In this document: positions 1-7,831 of the stretch, piece after piece
Layout: the number at the start of each line of letters is the position of its first letter
How positions within the stretch are numbered: the stretch's first letter is position 1
Origin: Streptomyces sp. NBC_01198
Lineage (GTDB): Bacteria; Actinomycetota; Actinomycetes; Streptomycetales; Streptomycetaceae
DNA: 64,000 nt
Assembly (NCBI RefSeq): GCF_036010485.1
Contig: NZ_CP108568.1
Span: forward strand, 4,409,001-4,473,000
Direction of reading: 5' to 3'
Translations under genes and position numbers: made by a program
The notes under the pieces: model-generated
What the model saw: only the letters and a program-made list of their open reading frames with translations
The model's database searches: none
What the model was told of the DNA's origin: nothing

Positions 1-507
1 GGGCAGCCCGCCCGCCTCCACGGCCAGCGTCCGCAGGTGCTCGTGCCGCAGCGGGCCGAACACCAGGTCCGTACCGCCCCGCACCCCCAGCTCCCGCAGC
101 TCCGGATACGCGGCGAGCACCGGCGTCATGTCGCTCTGCGCGATCCAGGCGATCTCCGCGTCCTCCATCTCCAGGTCCCCGACGAAGACCGCCCGCAGCC
201 CGGTCAGCCGCTCCCGCGCCTCCACCAGCAGCCGTACCGCCTCGGCCGAACTCTCCCCGGCGTCCTCGTCGAGCACGTCCCCCCACGGCCCGACGACCAG
301 CGCCCGCACCCCGCCCGGGTCGACCCCCGCCAGGAAGCGCCCCCACACCTCCTCGTACGACTCCTCCCCGCCGTCCCCGTACGGATCGACCCCGACCCGC
401 CAGGCCACCTCCCCGGCCTCCGGCAGCTTCGCGGCATCCTCCCCGGCAGCGGGAAAGTCGAATACGGGCAGGCCGTGCAGTTCCAGCAAGCGCTCTACGG
501 CGGACAT
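1..507 (-). CDS. STM4015 family protein (partial, C-terminus beyond window edge)
   Basis: The first 169 codons of a gene that runs off the left edge. The N-terminus (MSAVERLLELHGLPVFDFPA) and the later segments GDLEMEDAEIAWI and LRELGVRGGTDL look like the STM4015 family, which carries leucine-rich-repeat-like segments and usually sits in an STM4011-4015 cluster in streptomycetes. The molecular function is unknown. The ATG at 507 is the natural start, since the family motif begins directly after it. The rest of the cluster would lie to the left of this window. The family call rests on remembered sequence pattern; an LRR-like scaffold role is inferred. Confidence 0.75.
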   Translation of the reverse strand, partial: MSAVERLLELHGLPVFDFPAAGEDAAKLPEAGEVAWRVGVDPYGDGGEESYEEVWGRFLAGVDPGGVRALVVGPWGDVLDEDAGESSAEAVRLLVEARERLTGLRAVFVGDLEMEDAEIAWIAQSDMTPVLAAYPELRELGVRGGTDLVFGPLRHEHLRTLAVEAGGLP

Positions 508-612
508 GTGGTACTCCCCTGACGCGGACGGCTCAACACAAGGATTTCTACCAACGCCCCGCGCCGCCTCTGCAATGAGGCCCGCCGTTCGGCGACGACC
601 CACCTGAGCGCC

Positions 613-1182
613 CTACCGACCCGGCGGTCCACCGCTGTCGGAGCGGCCACCGAGATCGAAGCGGCAGCAGACGCTCTTGCCGCCCTGGTCACGCGGCGCC
701 CACCACACGAAGTCCGAGAGCTGACGCACGATATGCAGCCCGCGCCCCCTGTCCGGCAGCAGCGCCTCGGGCAGCTCGTCCGCGAGGCCGGAGGTGAACG
801 GCTCACCCTCGGGCAGCGTCGGTGCGGTCGAATCCCCGTCCTCCACGTCCACCAGGAGCCAGCCCGGCCACAGCCGTAACGTCACGGCCAGCACCGATCC
901 CCGCAACGGCGACCGCCCGTCGGGAACGGCGTGCTCTCTCGCGTTCCCGACCAACTCCGAGACGCAGCTGCGCACGCTGTCCGCCAGCGGCGCCAGCCCC
1001 CAGTCGTTCAACGTCACCGTGACCATGTCACGCGCCACCCGACCCGTGTCGGGCGCGTCGACGGGCAGAGTGAGCTTCCGGAAGCGGTCCGCCGGGTGAC
1101 GCTCCTCGCCGACTGCCGCTCGCTCCGGTCCTGCGCACCTCACGTTGTCCATCCCCGGCCCCGATTCCATGCCACTGGTCAC
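613..1182 (-). CDS. RsbW-like ATP-binding protein (anti-sigma/HATPase_c)
   Basis: A small GHKL-type ATPase of the kind used as anti-sigma serine kinases in Streptomyces. The N-box is visible as SCVSELVGNAREHA (Glu and Asn for Mg-ATP), followed by VDVEDGDS and the glycine-rich GRGLHIVRQLSD lid. These proteins usually bind a sigma or anti-anti-sigma factor, but no such partner lies next to it. I chose GTG 1182 because AAGGAA lies just upstream; ATG 1170 and GTG 1239 are alternatives. The gene is divergent from the GntR gene at 1398, and the five repeated operator-like sites between them may control both promoters. Partner and signal are unknown. Confidence 0.8.
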   Translation of the reverse strand: MTSGMESGPGMDNVRCAGPERAAVGEERHPADRFRKLTLPVDAPDTGRVARDMVTVTLNDWGLAPLADSVRSCVSELVGNAREHAVPDGRSPLRGSVLAVTLRLWPGWLLVDVEDGDSTAPTLPEGEPFTSGLADELPEALLPDRGRGLHIVRQLSDFVWWAPRDQGGKSVCCRFDLGGRSDSGGPPGR

Positions 1183-1270
1183 CGTTCCTTCGCTCGGCTG
1201 GGTTGGGGCCTGCGGCGAGGCAGGGCTGATCTTCCCCACGCACGTGCGGTGATCCCGACCCCAGCCCTCA

Positions 1271-1385
1271 GCTGGCCCACGCCAGTGTTATAACTGGCCT
1301 GAGCCAGTGAAGTGGCTCAGGCCAGTTGATGTCAACCCGTTCCAGGAAGCTGGCTCAAGCCAGGCACTAGGCTGGTCAGAGCCAG
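1271..1385. promoter_or_regulatory. Array of five CTGGC-N4-GCCAG operator-like palindromes
   Basis: Five 14-bp palindromes of form CTGGC-N4-GCCAG lie at 1271-1284 (shifted one base: 1272-1285), 1294-1307, 1312-1325, 1350-1363 and 1372-1385. The second and third form a larger inverted repeat, 1292-1327. The last copy ends just before the AGGAGG ribosome site of the GntR gene. The half-site resembles the TGGT-N4-ACCA type sites bound by HutC-subfamily GntR regulators such as DasR, so autoregulation by the adjacent GntR protein is the simplest reading. Control of the divergent ATPase gene is also likely. Confidence 0.75.
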
Positions 1386-1397
1386 TCAGGAGGGATC

Positions 1398-2171
1398 ATG
1401 GTGGACGGCTCCGCAGACAAGAGGCCGCGCAGCCAGCAGATCGCCGCGGAATTGCGCAAGGCGATCGAGGACGGCACTTACCTGCCCGGCACCAGGCTTC
1501 CGTCGCAACGCGATCTTGCCCGGCAGTACGACGTCGCGCGCAATACGGTGGACGAAGCGCTGAAGGTTCTCGGCATCCAGGGACTCGTCACCTCGGAGTG
1601 GGGGCGGGGCGTATTCGTCCGGGAGAAGAAGCCGCTCATCCGTCTCGGGAGCGACCGGTACTCGCCGAAGTACCGGCAGTTGGAGCTGTCCCCGTTCCTT
1701 CTGGAATGCGCGAAGCAGGGGAAGCGCGGGCGTTTCGAAGTCCTCGGCATCGAGCGGGTGCAGCCGGATCCTGAGCTCGCAGAGAAGCTCAAGGTCCCCC
1801 TGGGCAGGAAATCACTGCTGCGCAGGGAGAACGTCTTCTACGCCGACGACGATCCCGTGTACCGCGTGACGACCTGGATCCCGTGGAGCATCGCCGAAGG
1901 CTCGGGGCTGGTCGAGGCGGAAGTGCCGCACCGGTTCGGCATCCACGGCGTGCTGGAGGAGCGGGGGCACGTGATGACCAGGATCAACGACGAGATCACC
2001 GCCAGGATGCCGACCCCCGAGGAGATCCAGTACCTCCGGCTGCCGCGCGGCGTCCCGGTGCTCGATGTGCTCCACACCAGCCTCGACCAGGACGGCGAAC
2101 CGTTCGAGCTGACTCGTTTCGTCATGCGGGCCGACATGAACGGCCTGCACTACAACGCCCCCGTCGAATAG
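1398..2171 (+). CDS. GntR family transcriptional regulator (HutC subfamily)
   Basis: A 257-residue regulator with an N-terminal winged helix-turn-helix (about residues 12-78; PGTRLPSQRDLA and VARNTVDEALKVL are the classic GntR signatures) and a C-terminal UTRA ligand-binding domain (about 95-250; LLRRENVFYADDDPVY). HutC-type regulators bind short palindromes and release them on binding a small effector, often a sugar phosphate or amino-acid derivative; the effector here is unknown. The ATG at 1398 has a perfect AGGAGG. It is followed after 19 bp by a GNAT gene, probably co-transcribed, and preceded by the operator array at 1271-1385, which implies autoregulation. Confidence 0.9.
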   Translation: MVDGSADKRPRSQQIAAELRKAIEDGTYLPGTRLPSQRDLARQYDVARNTVDEALKVLGIQGLVTSEWGRGVFVREKKPLIRLGSDRYSPKYRQLELSPFLLECAKQGKRGRFEVLGIERVQPDPELAEKLKVPLGRKSLLRRENVFYADDDPVYRVTTWIPWSIAEGSGLVEAEVPHRFGIHGVLEERGHVMTRINDEITARMPTPEEIQYLRLPRGVPVLDVLHTSLDQDGEPFELTRFVMRADMNGLHYNAPVE

Positions 2172-2190
2172 TGGCTGAGGGAGAATTTCC

Positions 2191-2733
2191 ATGGCCCATG
2201 ACGCCCCCGCCGAAGACGCACCGGTCGTTCGTCCCCGCCTCCGGGGCGATATCCCGGCAGCGGCCGCCGGGCTCGTCGCCGTTCACGAGTCGGACGGTTA
2301 TCCGGTCGAAGGCGTGAGCGAGCCCGAAGCGTGGCTCACACCTCCCGGAATGGTCAACGCGTGGGTGGCGGAGATCGGGGGGACCGTCGTCGGGCATGTC
2401 GCGGTCAGCCGACCCGACGGGGAAGAGGCCGTTTCTCGCTGGCTCGACCGGAGCGGTGTGAGCACCGAAGGCGGGGTGGGGGTCCTGGCCCGGCTCTTCG
2501 TGGTTCCGGCGGCCCGGAGCAAGGGCGTCGGTGAAGACCTCGTGCGGGCGGCCGTCGCTGACGCCCGGAGCCGGGGGATGCGACTCGTCCTGGACGTGCT
2601 GACCAAGGATACCGCCGCGATCCGCCTCTACACCCGGCTCGGCTGGACCGGCCTCGGCACCGCGGTCCACACCTTCGCCGAGGGCCGGCAGGCGGCGGAA
2701 GCCCTGTGCTTCGTCTCGCCGCCGGCGGGCTGA
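2191..2733 (+). CDS. GNAT family N-acetyltransferase
   Basis: A 180-residue single-domain GCN5-related acetyltransferase. The acetyl-CoA binding motif A is seen as LFVVPAARSKGVGEDLVRAA (about 105-124) and motif B as DTAAIRLYTRLGW. The substrate cannot be told from sequence. The ATG at 2191 follows GAGGGAGAA at a good distance. It sits 19 bp behind the GntR gene and ends at a strong hairpin (2758-2785), so the two genes likely form a bicistronic unit under the operator array. The GntR effector may be the substrate or product of this enzyme (inference). Confidence 0.88.
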   Translation: MAHDAPAEDAPVVRPRLRGDIPAAAAGLVAVHESDGYPVEGVSEPEAWLTPPGMVNAWVAEIGGTVVGHVAVSRPDGEEAVSRWLDRSGVSTEGGVGVLARLFVVPAARSKGVGEDLVRAAVADARSRGMRLVLDVLTKDTAAIRLYTRLGWTGLGTAVHTFAEGRQAAEALCFVSPPAG

Positions 2734-2757
2734 TCCCGGCCCCGCCGGGTACGTAAC

Positions 2758-2785
2758 GAGGCCCCGCCCTGGTGGGCGGGGCCTC
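2758..2785. terminator. Bidirectional intrinsic terminator
   Basis: A perfect 12-bp stem (GAGGCCCCGCCC / GGGCGGGGCCTC) with a TGGT loop. It lies between the converging GNAT gene and the MFS transporter gene and can end both transcripts. There is no U-tract, as is usual in streptomycetes. Confidence 0.85.
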
Positions 2786-2809
2786 GGGGTCGGGCGGGAG
2801 GGGTGGCGG

Positions 2810-4351
2810 TCAGTGCAGGACGACCGGGACCGACTCCGGGGTGGAGTCCGACGTCGCGGCGTCGTCCTCGCTGGAAGCGACCCGCACCGTGCTCGGGCGG
2901 CCGGCGTTGACGAAGGTCAGCGCGATCAGCGCCGCTGCCGCCTCGATGCCGACGGCCCACCAGATCGCGTGGGTGTAGCCGTGCACCAGGCTGTGCGCCT
3001 GGAGCAGCTTCGCACCGCCGGCGCCCGCCGCGTGGGAGGCGAGGTAGCCGGCCGTCGCGGACGCGGCGATCGTGTTCAGCAGGGCCGTACCGATCGCGCC
3101 GCCCACCTGCTGCGAGGTGTTGACCATCGCGGAGGCGACACCCGCGTCACGCGGCTGCACCCCGGTGGTGGCCAGCGACATGGCCGGCATGAAGGCCGAG
3201 CCCATGCCCAGGCCGAGCAGCACCAGGCCGGGCAGGATCACGCCCGGGTAGGACGAGCCCACGTCGAGCCGGGTCAGCAGCAGCATCGCGACGGCGGCCA
3301 GACCGAATCCGGGCGCCATCAGCGCGCGGGCCGGCAGCCGGTTGACCAGCCGGGCACCGATCTGGGTGGAGCCGACCACGAAGGCGGTGACCATCGGCAG
3401 GAACGCGAAGCCGGTCTTGATCGCGGAGTACCCCTGGACGACCTGCAGGTAGTAGGTCAGGAAGAGGAAGACCCCGAACAGGCCGATGATGGCCAGGCCC
3501 AGCGAGAGGTACGTACCGCCGCGGTTGCGGTCGGTGACCACCCGCATCGGCAGCAGCGGCGAGCGCACCTTCGACTCGACGATCGCGAAGGTGGCGAGCA
3601 GCACCGCGGACGCGACGAACAGGCCGATGGTGGACACCGACGACCAGCCGGAGGTCTCGGCGCGCGTGAAGCCGTAGACCAGCGAGACCAGGCCGAGCGT
3701 GGACAGCACCACGCCGGGGATGTCCAGCGGGGAGCGGTTGCGGCCGCCCTCCGGCTCGCGGATCACGAAGTACGCGCCCAGGGCGGCGATCACCGCGAAG
3801 GGGATGTTGGCGAAGAAGGTCCAGCGCCAGTTGAGGTATTCGGTCAGCACGCCGCCGAGCAGCAGCCCGACCGCGCCGCCGCCGCCGGCGATGGCGCCGA
3901 AGACACCGAAGGCCTTGGCCCGCTCCTTGGTGTCGGTGAAGGTCACCGCGAGCAGCGACAGGGCCGCGGGCGCCAGCAGCGCGCCGAAGACGCCCTGGGC
4001 GGCGCGGGAGCCGAGCAGCATCGCCTCGTTGCCCGCGACACCGCCGACGGCGGAGGCGAGCGCGAAGCCGGTCAGGCCGGTGACGAAGGTGCGCTTCCTG
4101 CCCCACAGGTCGGCGATGCGGCCGCCGAAGAGCAGCAGCCCGCCGAAGGCGAGGGCGTAGGCCGTGATGACCCACTGCCGGTTGGCGTCGGAAATACCGA
4201 GGTCGTGCTGCGCGCTCGGCAGCGCGATGTTCACGATGGTCGAGTCGAGGACCACCATCAGCTGGGCGAGCGAGATGAAGACCAGCGCCTTCCAGCGGCG
4301 CGGATCAGGAAGCGCCGTCTTGGCGGCTTCCATACGGGCGATTTGGGACAT
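2810..4351 (-). CDS. MFS transporter, DHA2 (EmrB/QacA) family drug exporter
   Basis: About 513 residues, the usual size for 14-helix DHA2 exporters, which expel hydrophobic or cationic drugs in exchange for protons. Seen: LAQLMVVLDSTIVNIALP (helix 1 with motif D1), LFGGRIADLWGRKRTF (motif A) and PAALSLLAVTF with a glycine-rich GAIAGGGGAVGLLLGG (motif C, antiporter signature). Many hydrophobic segments follow. I chose ATG 4351; an in-frame GTG at 4363 adds four residues, and neither has a strong ribosome site. A TetR gene lies 50-odd bp upstream on the same strand, a regulator-exporter pair. The exported compound is unknown. Confidence 0.9.
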   Translation of the reverse strand: MSQIARMEAAKTALPDPRRWKALVFISLAQLMVVLDSTIVNIALPSAQHDLGISDANRQWVITAYALAFGGLLLFGGRIADLWGRKRTFVTGLTGFALASAVGGVAGNEAMLLGSRAAQGVFGALLAPAALSLLAVTFTDTKERAKAFGVFGAIAGGGGAVGLLLGGVLTEYLNWRWTFFANIPFAVIAALGAYFVIREPEGGRNRSPLDIPGVVLSTLGLVSLVYGFTRAETSGWSSVSTIGLFVASAVLLATFAIVESKVRSPLLPMRVVTDRNRGGTYLSLGLAIIGLFGVFLFLTYYLQVVQGYSAIKTGFAFLPMVTAFVVGSTQIGARLVNRLPARALMAPGFGLAAVAMLLLTRLDVGSSYPGVILPGLVLLGLGMGSAFMPAMSLATTGVQPRDAGVASAMVNTSQQVGGAIGTALLNTIAASATAGYLASHAAGAGGAKLLQAHSLVHGYTHAIWWAVGIEAAAALIALTFVNAGRPSTVRVASSEDDAATSDSTPESVPVVLH

Positions 4352-4414
4352 GGAGGTATCCACTTCGGTACGCGTGGCACAAAACTGCGGAGGTCGGCAG
4401 AGCCGCTGGGGCTC

Positions 4415-5110
4415 TTACGGGGTGCGCGTCGTCGCGTCGCCCGCTTCGTCGTCGTTCGGGTACGGGTGCGAGGTCTTGAGGCCGTCGAGGAACAGCTGCA
4501 GGTGGCGGTGCAGGTCACTGCCGGTGCAGTCGATGCCGGGCAGCGGGCGGGTGAGCCGCGAGATGGCGACCATCAGGTCGTTGAGGGTCACGTCGGACCG
4601 CAGGCGGCCGGCCGTCCTGGCCCGTTCCATCAGCTCTTGGAGCGCGCCCTCCAGGCGGGCGCTCTCCACGGCGATCTCGGCGGAGCGGGTCTCGTCACCG
4701 TTGACGAACAGTCCGCACAGGGCACCGATGTTGTCGTCCACGGCGGCGTGCGCGAAGCGGCCGAGCGCGGCGCACGCGTCGTCGCCTGCGGCCGCCGCGG
4801 CCACTTCCGTCTCGGCGCGGTCCGCGGTGCGGGTCACGCTGGACAGCAGCACGGCGTGCACCAGGGCGCGGCGCTCGGGGAAGTGCCGGTAGAGCGTGGC
4901 GTTGCCGATACCCGCGCGGCGGGCGATCTCGTCCAGTGGGGCGTCGGGGCCGAACTCGACGAAGATGTCCCGCGCCGCGGCGACGATCCGCTCCCGGTTG
5001 CGCAAGGCGTCAGCGCGCGTCCGGTGGGTGCGGATCACGGCGGGCACGGCGCCCGCGGTCACGCTGTCCGCTCTCTCGGCCAGGTCGGCCGGATCAGCGA
5101 CGGTGGTCAC
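4415..5110 (-). CDS. TetR family transcriptional regulator
   Basis: A repressor with an N-terminal TetR helix-turn-helix: RERIVAAARDIFVEFG, then LDEIARRAGIGNATLYRHFPERRAL. The C-terminal half is the variable ligand-binding domain (GALCGLFVNGDETRSAEI and others). The GTG at 5110 is placed about 8 nt after GAGAGGAG; the frame is open upstream to an ATG at 5170 that has no good ribosome site. It is co-directional with, and directly upstream of, the MFS exporter and most likely represses it until the drug binds. The product would be 231 residues. Confidence 0.88.
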   Translation of the reverse strand: MTTVADPADLAERADSVTAGAVPAVIRTHRTRADALRNRERIVAAARDIFVEFGPDAPLDEIARRAGIGNATLYRHFPERRALVHAVLLSSVTRTADRAETEVAAAAAGDDACAALGRFAHAAVDDNIGALCGLFVNGDETRSAEIAVESARLEGALQELMERARTAGRLRSDVTLNDLMVAISRLTRPLPGIDCTGSDLHRHLQLFLDGLKTSHPYPNDDEAGDATTRTP

Positions 5111-5242
5111 AGTGGTCACTCCTCTCGACGTCGGGCACGGCATCCGGGGACTGCATCCCCGGTTATTCATTCACGTGCATGTAACGGGGAGGGAGTCCCC
5201 GGATATTTCACCGGGCCGATGTGACCTGCGTCATGCCGCGGT

Positions 5243-6583
5243 TCAGCCGGCCCAGCGCCCCGAGGTGAAGGCCACGGCGAGCACCGTCGCCAGCGGCCCG
5301 GCCACCGCCACGTACGCCGTACGCAGCCAGGGCCGCCGCAGCGTCCAGCCCGCCGCCACCGTCCACAGCGGCCACCACAGCAGCGAGGCCCGCGGGACGG
5401 ACATGTACCAGTACGAGGTCCCCAGCGCCCACAGCGTCAGCGCCAGGTAGACCGCCTCCGCCCAGCGCCGCCGCCACAGCAGCAGGCCGAGCAGGGCAAG
5501 GCCCACCACCATCGCGGCCAGCTCGAACTGGAAGAGCAGCGCGTACGGCGTGCTCTGGGTGTGCGAGAAGGCCGCGTGCCAGGTGTGGCCCCAGGCCTGC
5601 CACGGCGAGTCGAACCGGCGGTACCAGCCGCGCTCCTGCGCGTGCTTCCAGTCCATCCAGTCCCCGGTGCGCGCGTGCAGGAACCAGCAGTACGCGGCGG
5701 CCGGCAGCGCGGGCAGCACCAGCCATCCGGCGGGCCACCAGGACCCGCGCGCCTCCCGCCCCGCGGTGACGAACCGCACGACGAGCGCGGCGGCCAGGAA
5801 CAGCCCGCTCACCCGTACGGCGCAGGCCGCGCACCCCAGCAGGCCCGCCGCCGCCCAGCGCCCCTGCCGGGCGGCCAGCCAGCAGGGCAGGGCCACGGCG
5901 AGGAAGAGGGCCTCGGTGTAGCCGGCGGCGAGGAAGACGGCGCAGGGCGACAGCAGCAGGTAGAACACCGCGTGCCGCCCGGCGTCGTCCCCGGACCCGG
6001 CACCCGGCCGGCCGGGGGTGACCGCCTCAAGCCGCCCGGCGTCGTCCCCGGACCCGGCACCCGGCCGGCCGGCGGTGACCGCCTCAAGCCGGGCGATGCG
6101 GGCCAGTGCCAGCACGGCGACTGCGCCCGCCACGAAGGAGATCGCCAGCCCCGCGGCGGTCCATTGCGGTATCAGTACCGCGTGCACCGCCCGCAGCAGC
6201 AGCGGGAAGCCCGGGAAGAAGGCCTCGCGGTTGTCGGCGGTCGGGGCGCCGCCGCTTCCCGGCGGGCCGCCGAAGTAGCCGTGCTCGGCGATCTTCAGGT
6301 AGTGGTCCCAGTCCCACTGCTGCCAGCGGCCCAGCAGCGAGGGTGCCGCCCGCCCGCTGCCGTCCCCGGCGAAGAGCCAGCCCGCGCAGTACGCGGTCAG
6401 CCACACGCCGACCCTCGTCGCGGCGTAGAGCCACAGGACGCTGCGGTCCATCGGCGACTGCGCGGCACCCCGCCACGGTCGCCGCGGGATGGCGGCCGGC
6501 CGCCGGGCCGGGCGCCGCAGCCCCGCGGCGACCCGGGCGGGCGGGGCCGGGACCCGGGTGGAGGGTGCCTGGGTGTCGTGCAC
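5243..6583 (-). CDS. PIG-V-like mannosyltransferase, multi-pass membrane protein
   Basis: A polytopic membrane protein of 446 residues resembling the PIG-V/GPI-mannosyltransferase-2 family, which moves mannose from polyprenyl-phosphate-mannose. The first helix (VLWLYAATRVGVWLTAYCAG) is followed by an external loop with QWDWDHYLKIAEHGYFGG, the acidic motif of these GT-C enzymes. Later helices carry SPCAVFLAAGYTEALFLA. GTG 6583 follows GGAG at 7 nt and is preferred over ATG 6640. The proline/arginine-rich N-terminus is cytosolic. Odd: residues encoded at 5974-6087 are a duplicated 19-residue segment. The acceptor is unknown. Confidence 0.75.
   Translation of the reverse strand: MHDTQAPSTRVPAPPARVAAGLRRPARRPAAIPRRPWRGAAQSPMDRSVLWLYAATRVGVWLTAYCAGWLFAGDGSGRAAPSLLGRWQQWDWDHYLKIAEHGYFGGPPGSGGAPTADNREAFFPGFPLLLRAVHAVLIPQWTAAGLAISFVAGAVAVLALARIARLEAVTAGRPGAGSGDDAGRLEAVTPGRPGAGSGDDAGRHAVFYLLLSPCAVFLAAGYTEALFLAVALPCWLAARQGRWAAAGLLGCAACAVRVSGLFLAAALVVRFVTAGREARGSWWPAGWLVLPALPAAAYCWFLHARTGDWMDWKHAQERGWYRRFDSPWQAWGHTWHAAFSHTQSTPYALLFQFELAAMVVGLALLGLLLWRRRWAEAVYLALTLWALGTSYWYMSVPRASLLWWPLWTVAAGWTLRRPWLRTAYVAVAGPLATVLAVAFTSGRWAG
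5974..6087. repeat. 57-bp tandem duplication inside the PIG-V gene
   Basis: Two adjacent 57-bp copies (5974-6030 and 6031-6087) that differ at one base by eye. Each encodes the same 19-residue loop segment (RLEAVTxGRPGAGSGDDAG), so the frame is kept. The segment lies in a hydrophilic loop between membrane helices. Near-identity suggests a recent slippage or unequal-exchange event. Confidence 0.9.
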
Positions 6584-6676
6584 GCTGGGACTCCAGGGGT
6601 GGGTGAGGCGGGTGGGACGCGGGACGGGACGTGCCGGCATGGCCCGGCGGCGGGGGGTGAGCGCGGGCGGGCGGTG

Positions 6677-7114
6677 TTACGGGGTCGACGTCCCGCTGCC
6701 CGCCGGCTGGGTGGGGGTGCCGCCGGCGGTGGTGCTCGCCGGCGGGGCGGCCGGCGGCGGTGTGGTGGCCCCGTAGTCGGGCGGGCCGTTCCCGGCGCCG
6801 CCGGGGATGCCGTGGGAGGTGCTGGGGCCGTACGTGAAGGGGCCGTAGGGGGAATCTGTGACGTCGACGGTGGTGCTGATCGCCGGGTGGGCCGGGAGCG
6901 CGGGCCGGCCGTCGCCCAGCAGCAGCCCGGTGGACAGACCGACGATGAGCCCGAAGGCCAGGCACGCGCACGCGGCCACCAGCGCCAGCCGCGCCCGGCG
7001 GCGGCGGTCGCCGCGAGCGGTGATCACGATGACCGGCGGCGCCACGGCGGCATGCTGCCCTGCGGTGGCGGCGGCCTTGAACGCTGCGCGCAGCGGGTCG
7101 TGTTGCTCAGGCAT
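6677..7114 (-). CDS. Small single-pass membrane protein, possible anti-sigma partner
   Basis: 145 residues starting at ATG 7114 after GAGGAG. A short cytosolic part (PEQHDPLRAAFKAAATAGQHAA, then an Arg-rich stretch) precedes one membrane helix (LALVAACACLAFGLIVGLSTGLLL, about 45-68) and a Pro/Thr/Gly-rich extracytoplasmic tail. I do not recognise a named family. Its start overlaps the stop of the ECF sigma gene by 8 bp, so the two are translationally coupled; this layout is typical of an anti-sigma factor or a membrane protein controlled with the sigma factor. No zinc-binding HxxxCxxC motif is present, so a classic ZAS anti-sigma role is doubtful. Confidence 0.7.
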   Translation of the reverse strand: MPEQHDPLRAAFKAAATAGQHAAVAPPVIVITARGDRRRRARLALVAACACLAFGLIVGLSTGLLLGDGRPALPAHPAISTTVDVTDSPYGPFTYGPSTSHGIPGGAGNGPPDYGATTPPPAAPPASTTAGGTPTQPAGSGTSTP

Positions 7115-7604
7115 CGGAGGGCTCCTCCCCCTGCAACTCGGGCAGCCGGCGCGCGAGCGCCGCCCGTCCCCGGACCAGATGGGTCTTGACGGTGCTGCCG
7201 GACACACCGGTCTCGGCCGCGATCTGCTCGACCGACAGGTCGCACACGTAGTGCAGCGCGATCGTCCTGCGCTGGTGCTGCGGCAGTTCGCGCAGCGCCG
7301 ACACCAGCGCGACCGAGCCCGACCCCGGCGGCTCGGCCGCCGCGGGACCGCCGTGCCGCCGCCAGGCCTCGTCGGACCGCCGCCGACCCCGCCACCGGCT
7401 CACCGCGAGCCGCCAGGCGACCGTACGGATCCAGGCCTCGGGGTTGCCGTCCCCGGTGAGCTGCCGCCGCCGGTCCCAGCCGCGTACGAACGCCTCCTGC
7501 ACGACGTCCTGCGCCTCGTGCAGATCCCCGAGCATCACGTACAGCTGCCCGGTGAGCCGCCCGACCGCGTGCGCGTAGAACTCCTCGAACTCCTCAGCGG
7601 TCAC
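7107..7604 (-). CDS. SigE-family ECF RNA polymerase sigma factor
   Basis: A short ECF sigma-70 factor of about 165 residues. Region 2 is seen as EEFEEFYAHAVGRLTGQLYVMLGDLHEAQDVVQEAFVRGWDR, and region 4 as LRELPQHQRRTIALHYVCDLSVEQIAAETGVSGSTVKTHLVRGRAAL. No region 3 or C-terminal extension is present. GTG 7604 follows AGGGGGG and matches where family members begin; ATG 7637 is an in-frame alternative. It overlaps the downstream membrane-protein gene by 8 bp. The SigE-family label here is the actinobacterial SigE-like ECF group, not necessarily S. coelicolor SigE. Confidence 0.9.
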   Translation of the reverse strand: MTAEEFEEFYAHAVGRLTGQLYVMLGDLHEAQDVVQEAFVRGWDRRRQLTGDGNPEAWIRTVAWRLAVSRWRGRRRSDEAWRRHGGPAAAEPPGSGSVALVSALRELPQHQRRTIALHYVCDLSVEQIAAETGVSGSTVKTHLVRGRAALARRLPELQGEEPSDA

Positions 7605-7831
7605 CCGCGGCCCCCCTTGCTCTTCCTCACCCCGCATACGACCGGGACGCGGCGCGCGGTCTACACGCGGCGGCGGAAACCGCGTGTGACCCCGGTCACT
7701 CGCGGCGCATGGTGCAGCTGAAGAAGGGCCGCACGCCTGGTCACGGCCTGCGCGTCAGGGGGCTCCATACCGGGCTGACGGTCCTGGCCCGTGCCAGGCG
7801 CCGCGGGTCGGGCGGGATGTGTCGGACACGC

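Noticed and set aside
2813..5224. 803-codon plus-strand frame opposite the MFS transporter and TetR genes
   Set aside because: Low-complexity, Gln/Arg/Gly-rich shadow of two recognised genes.
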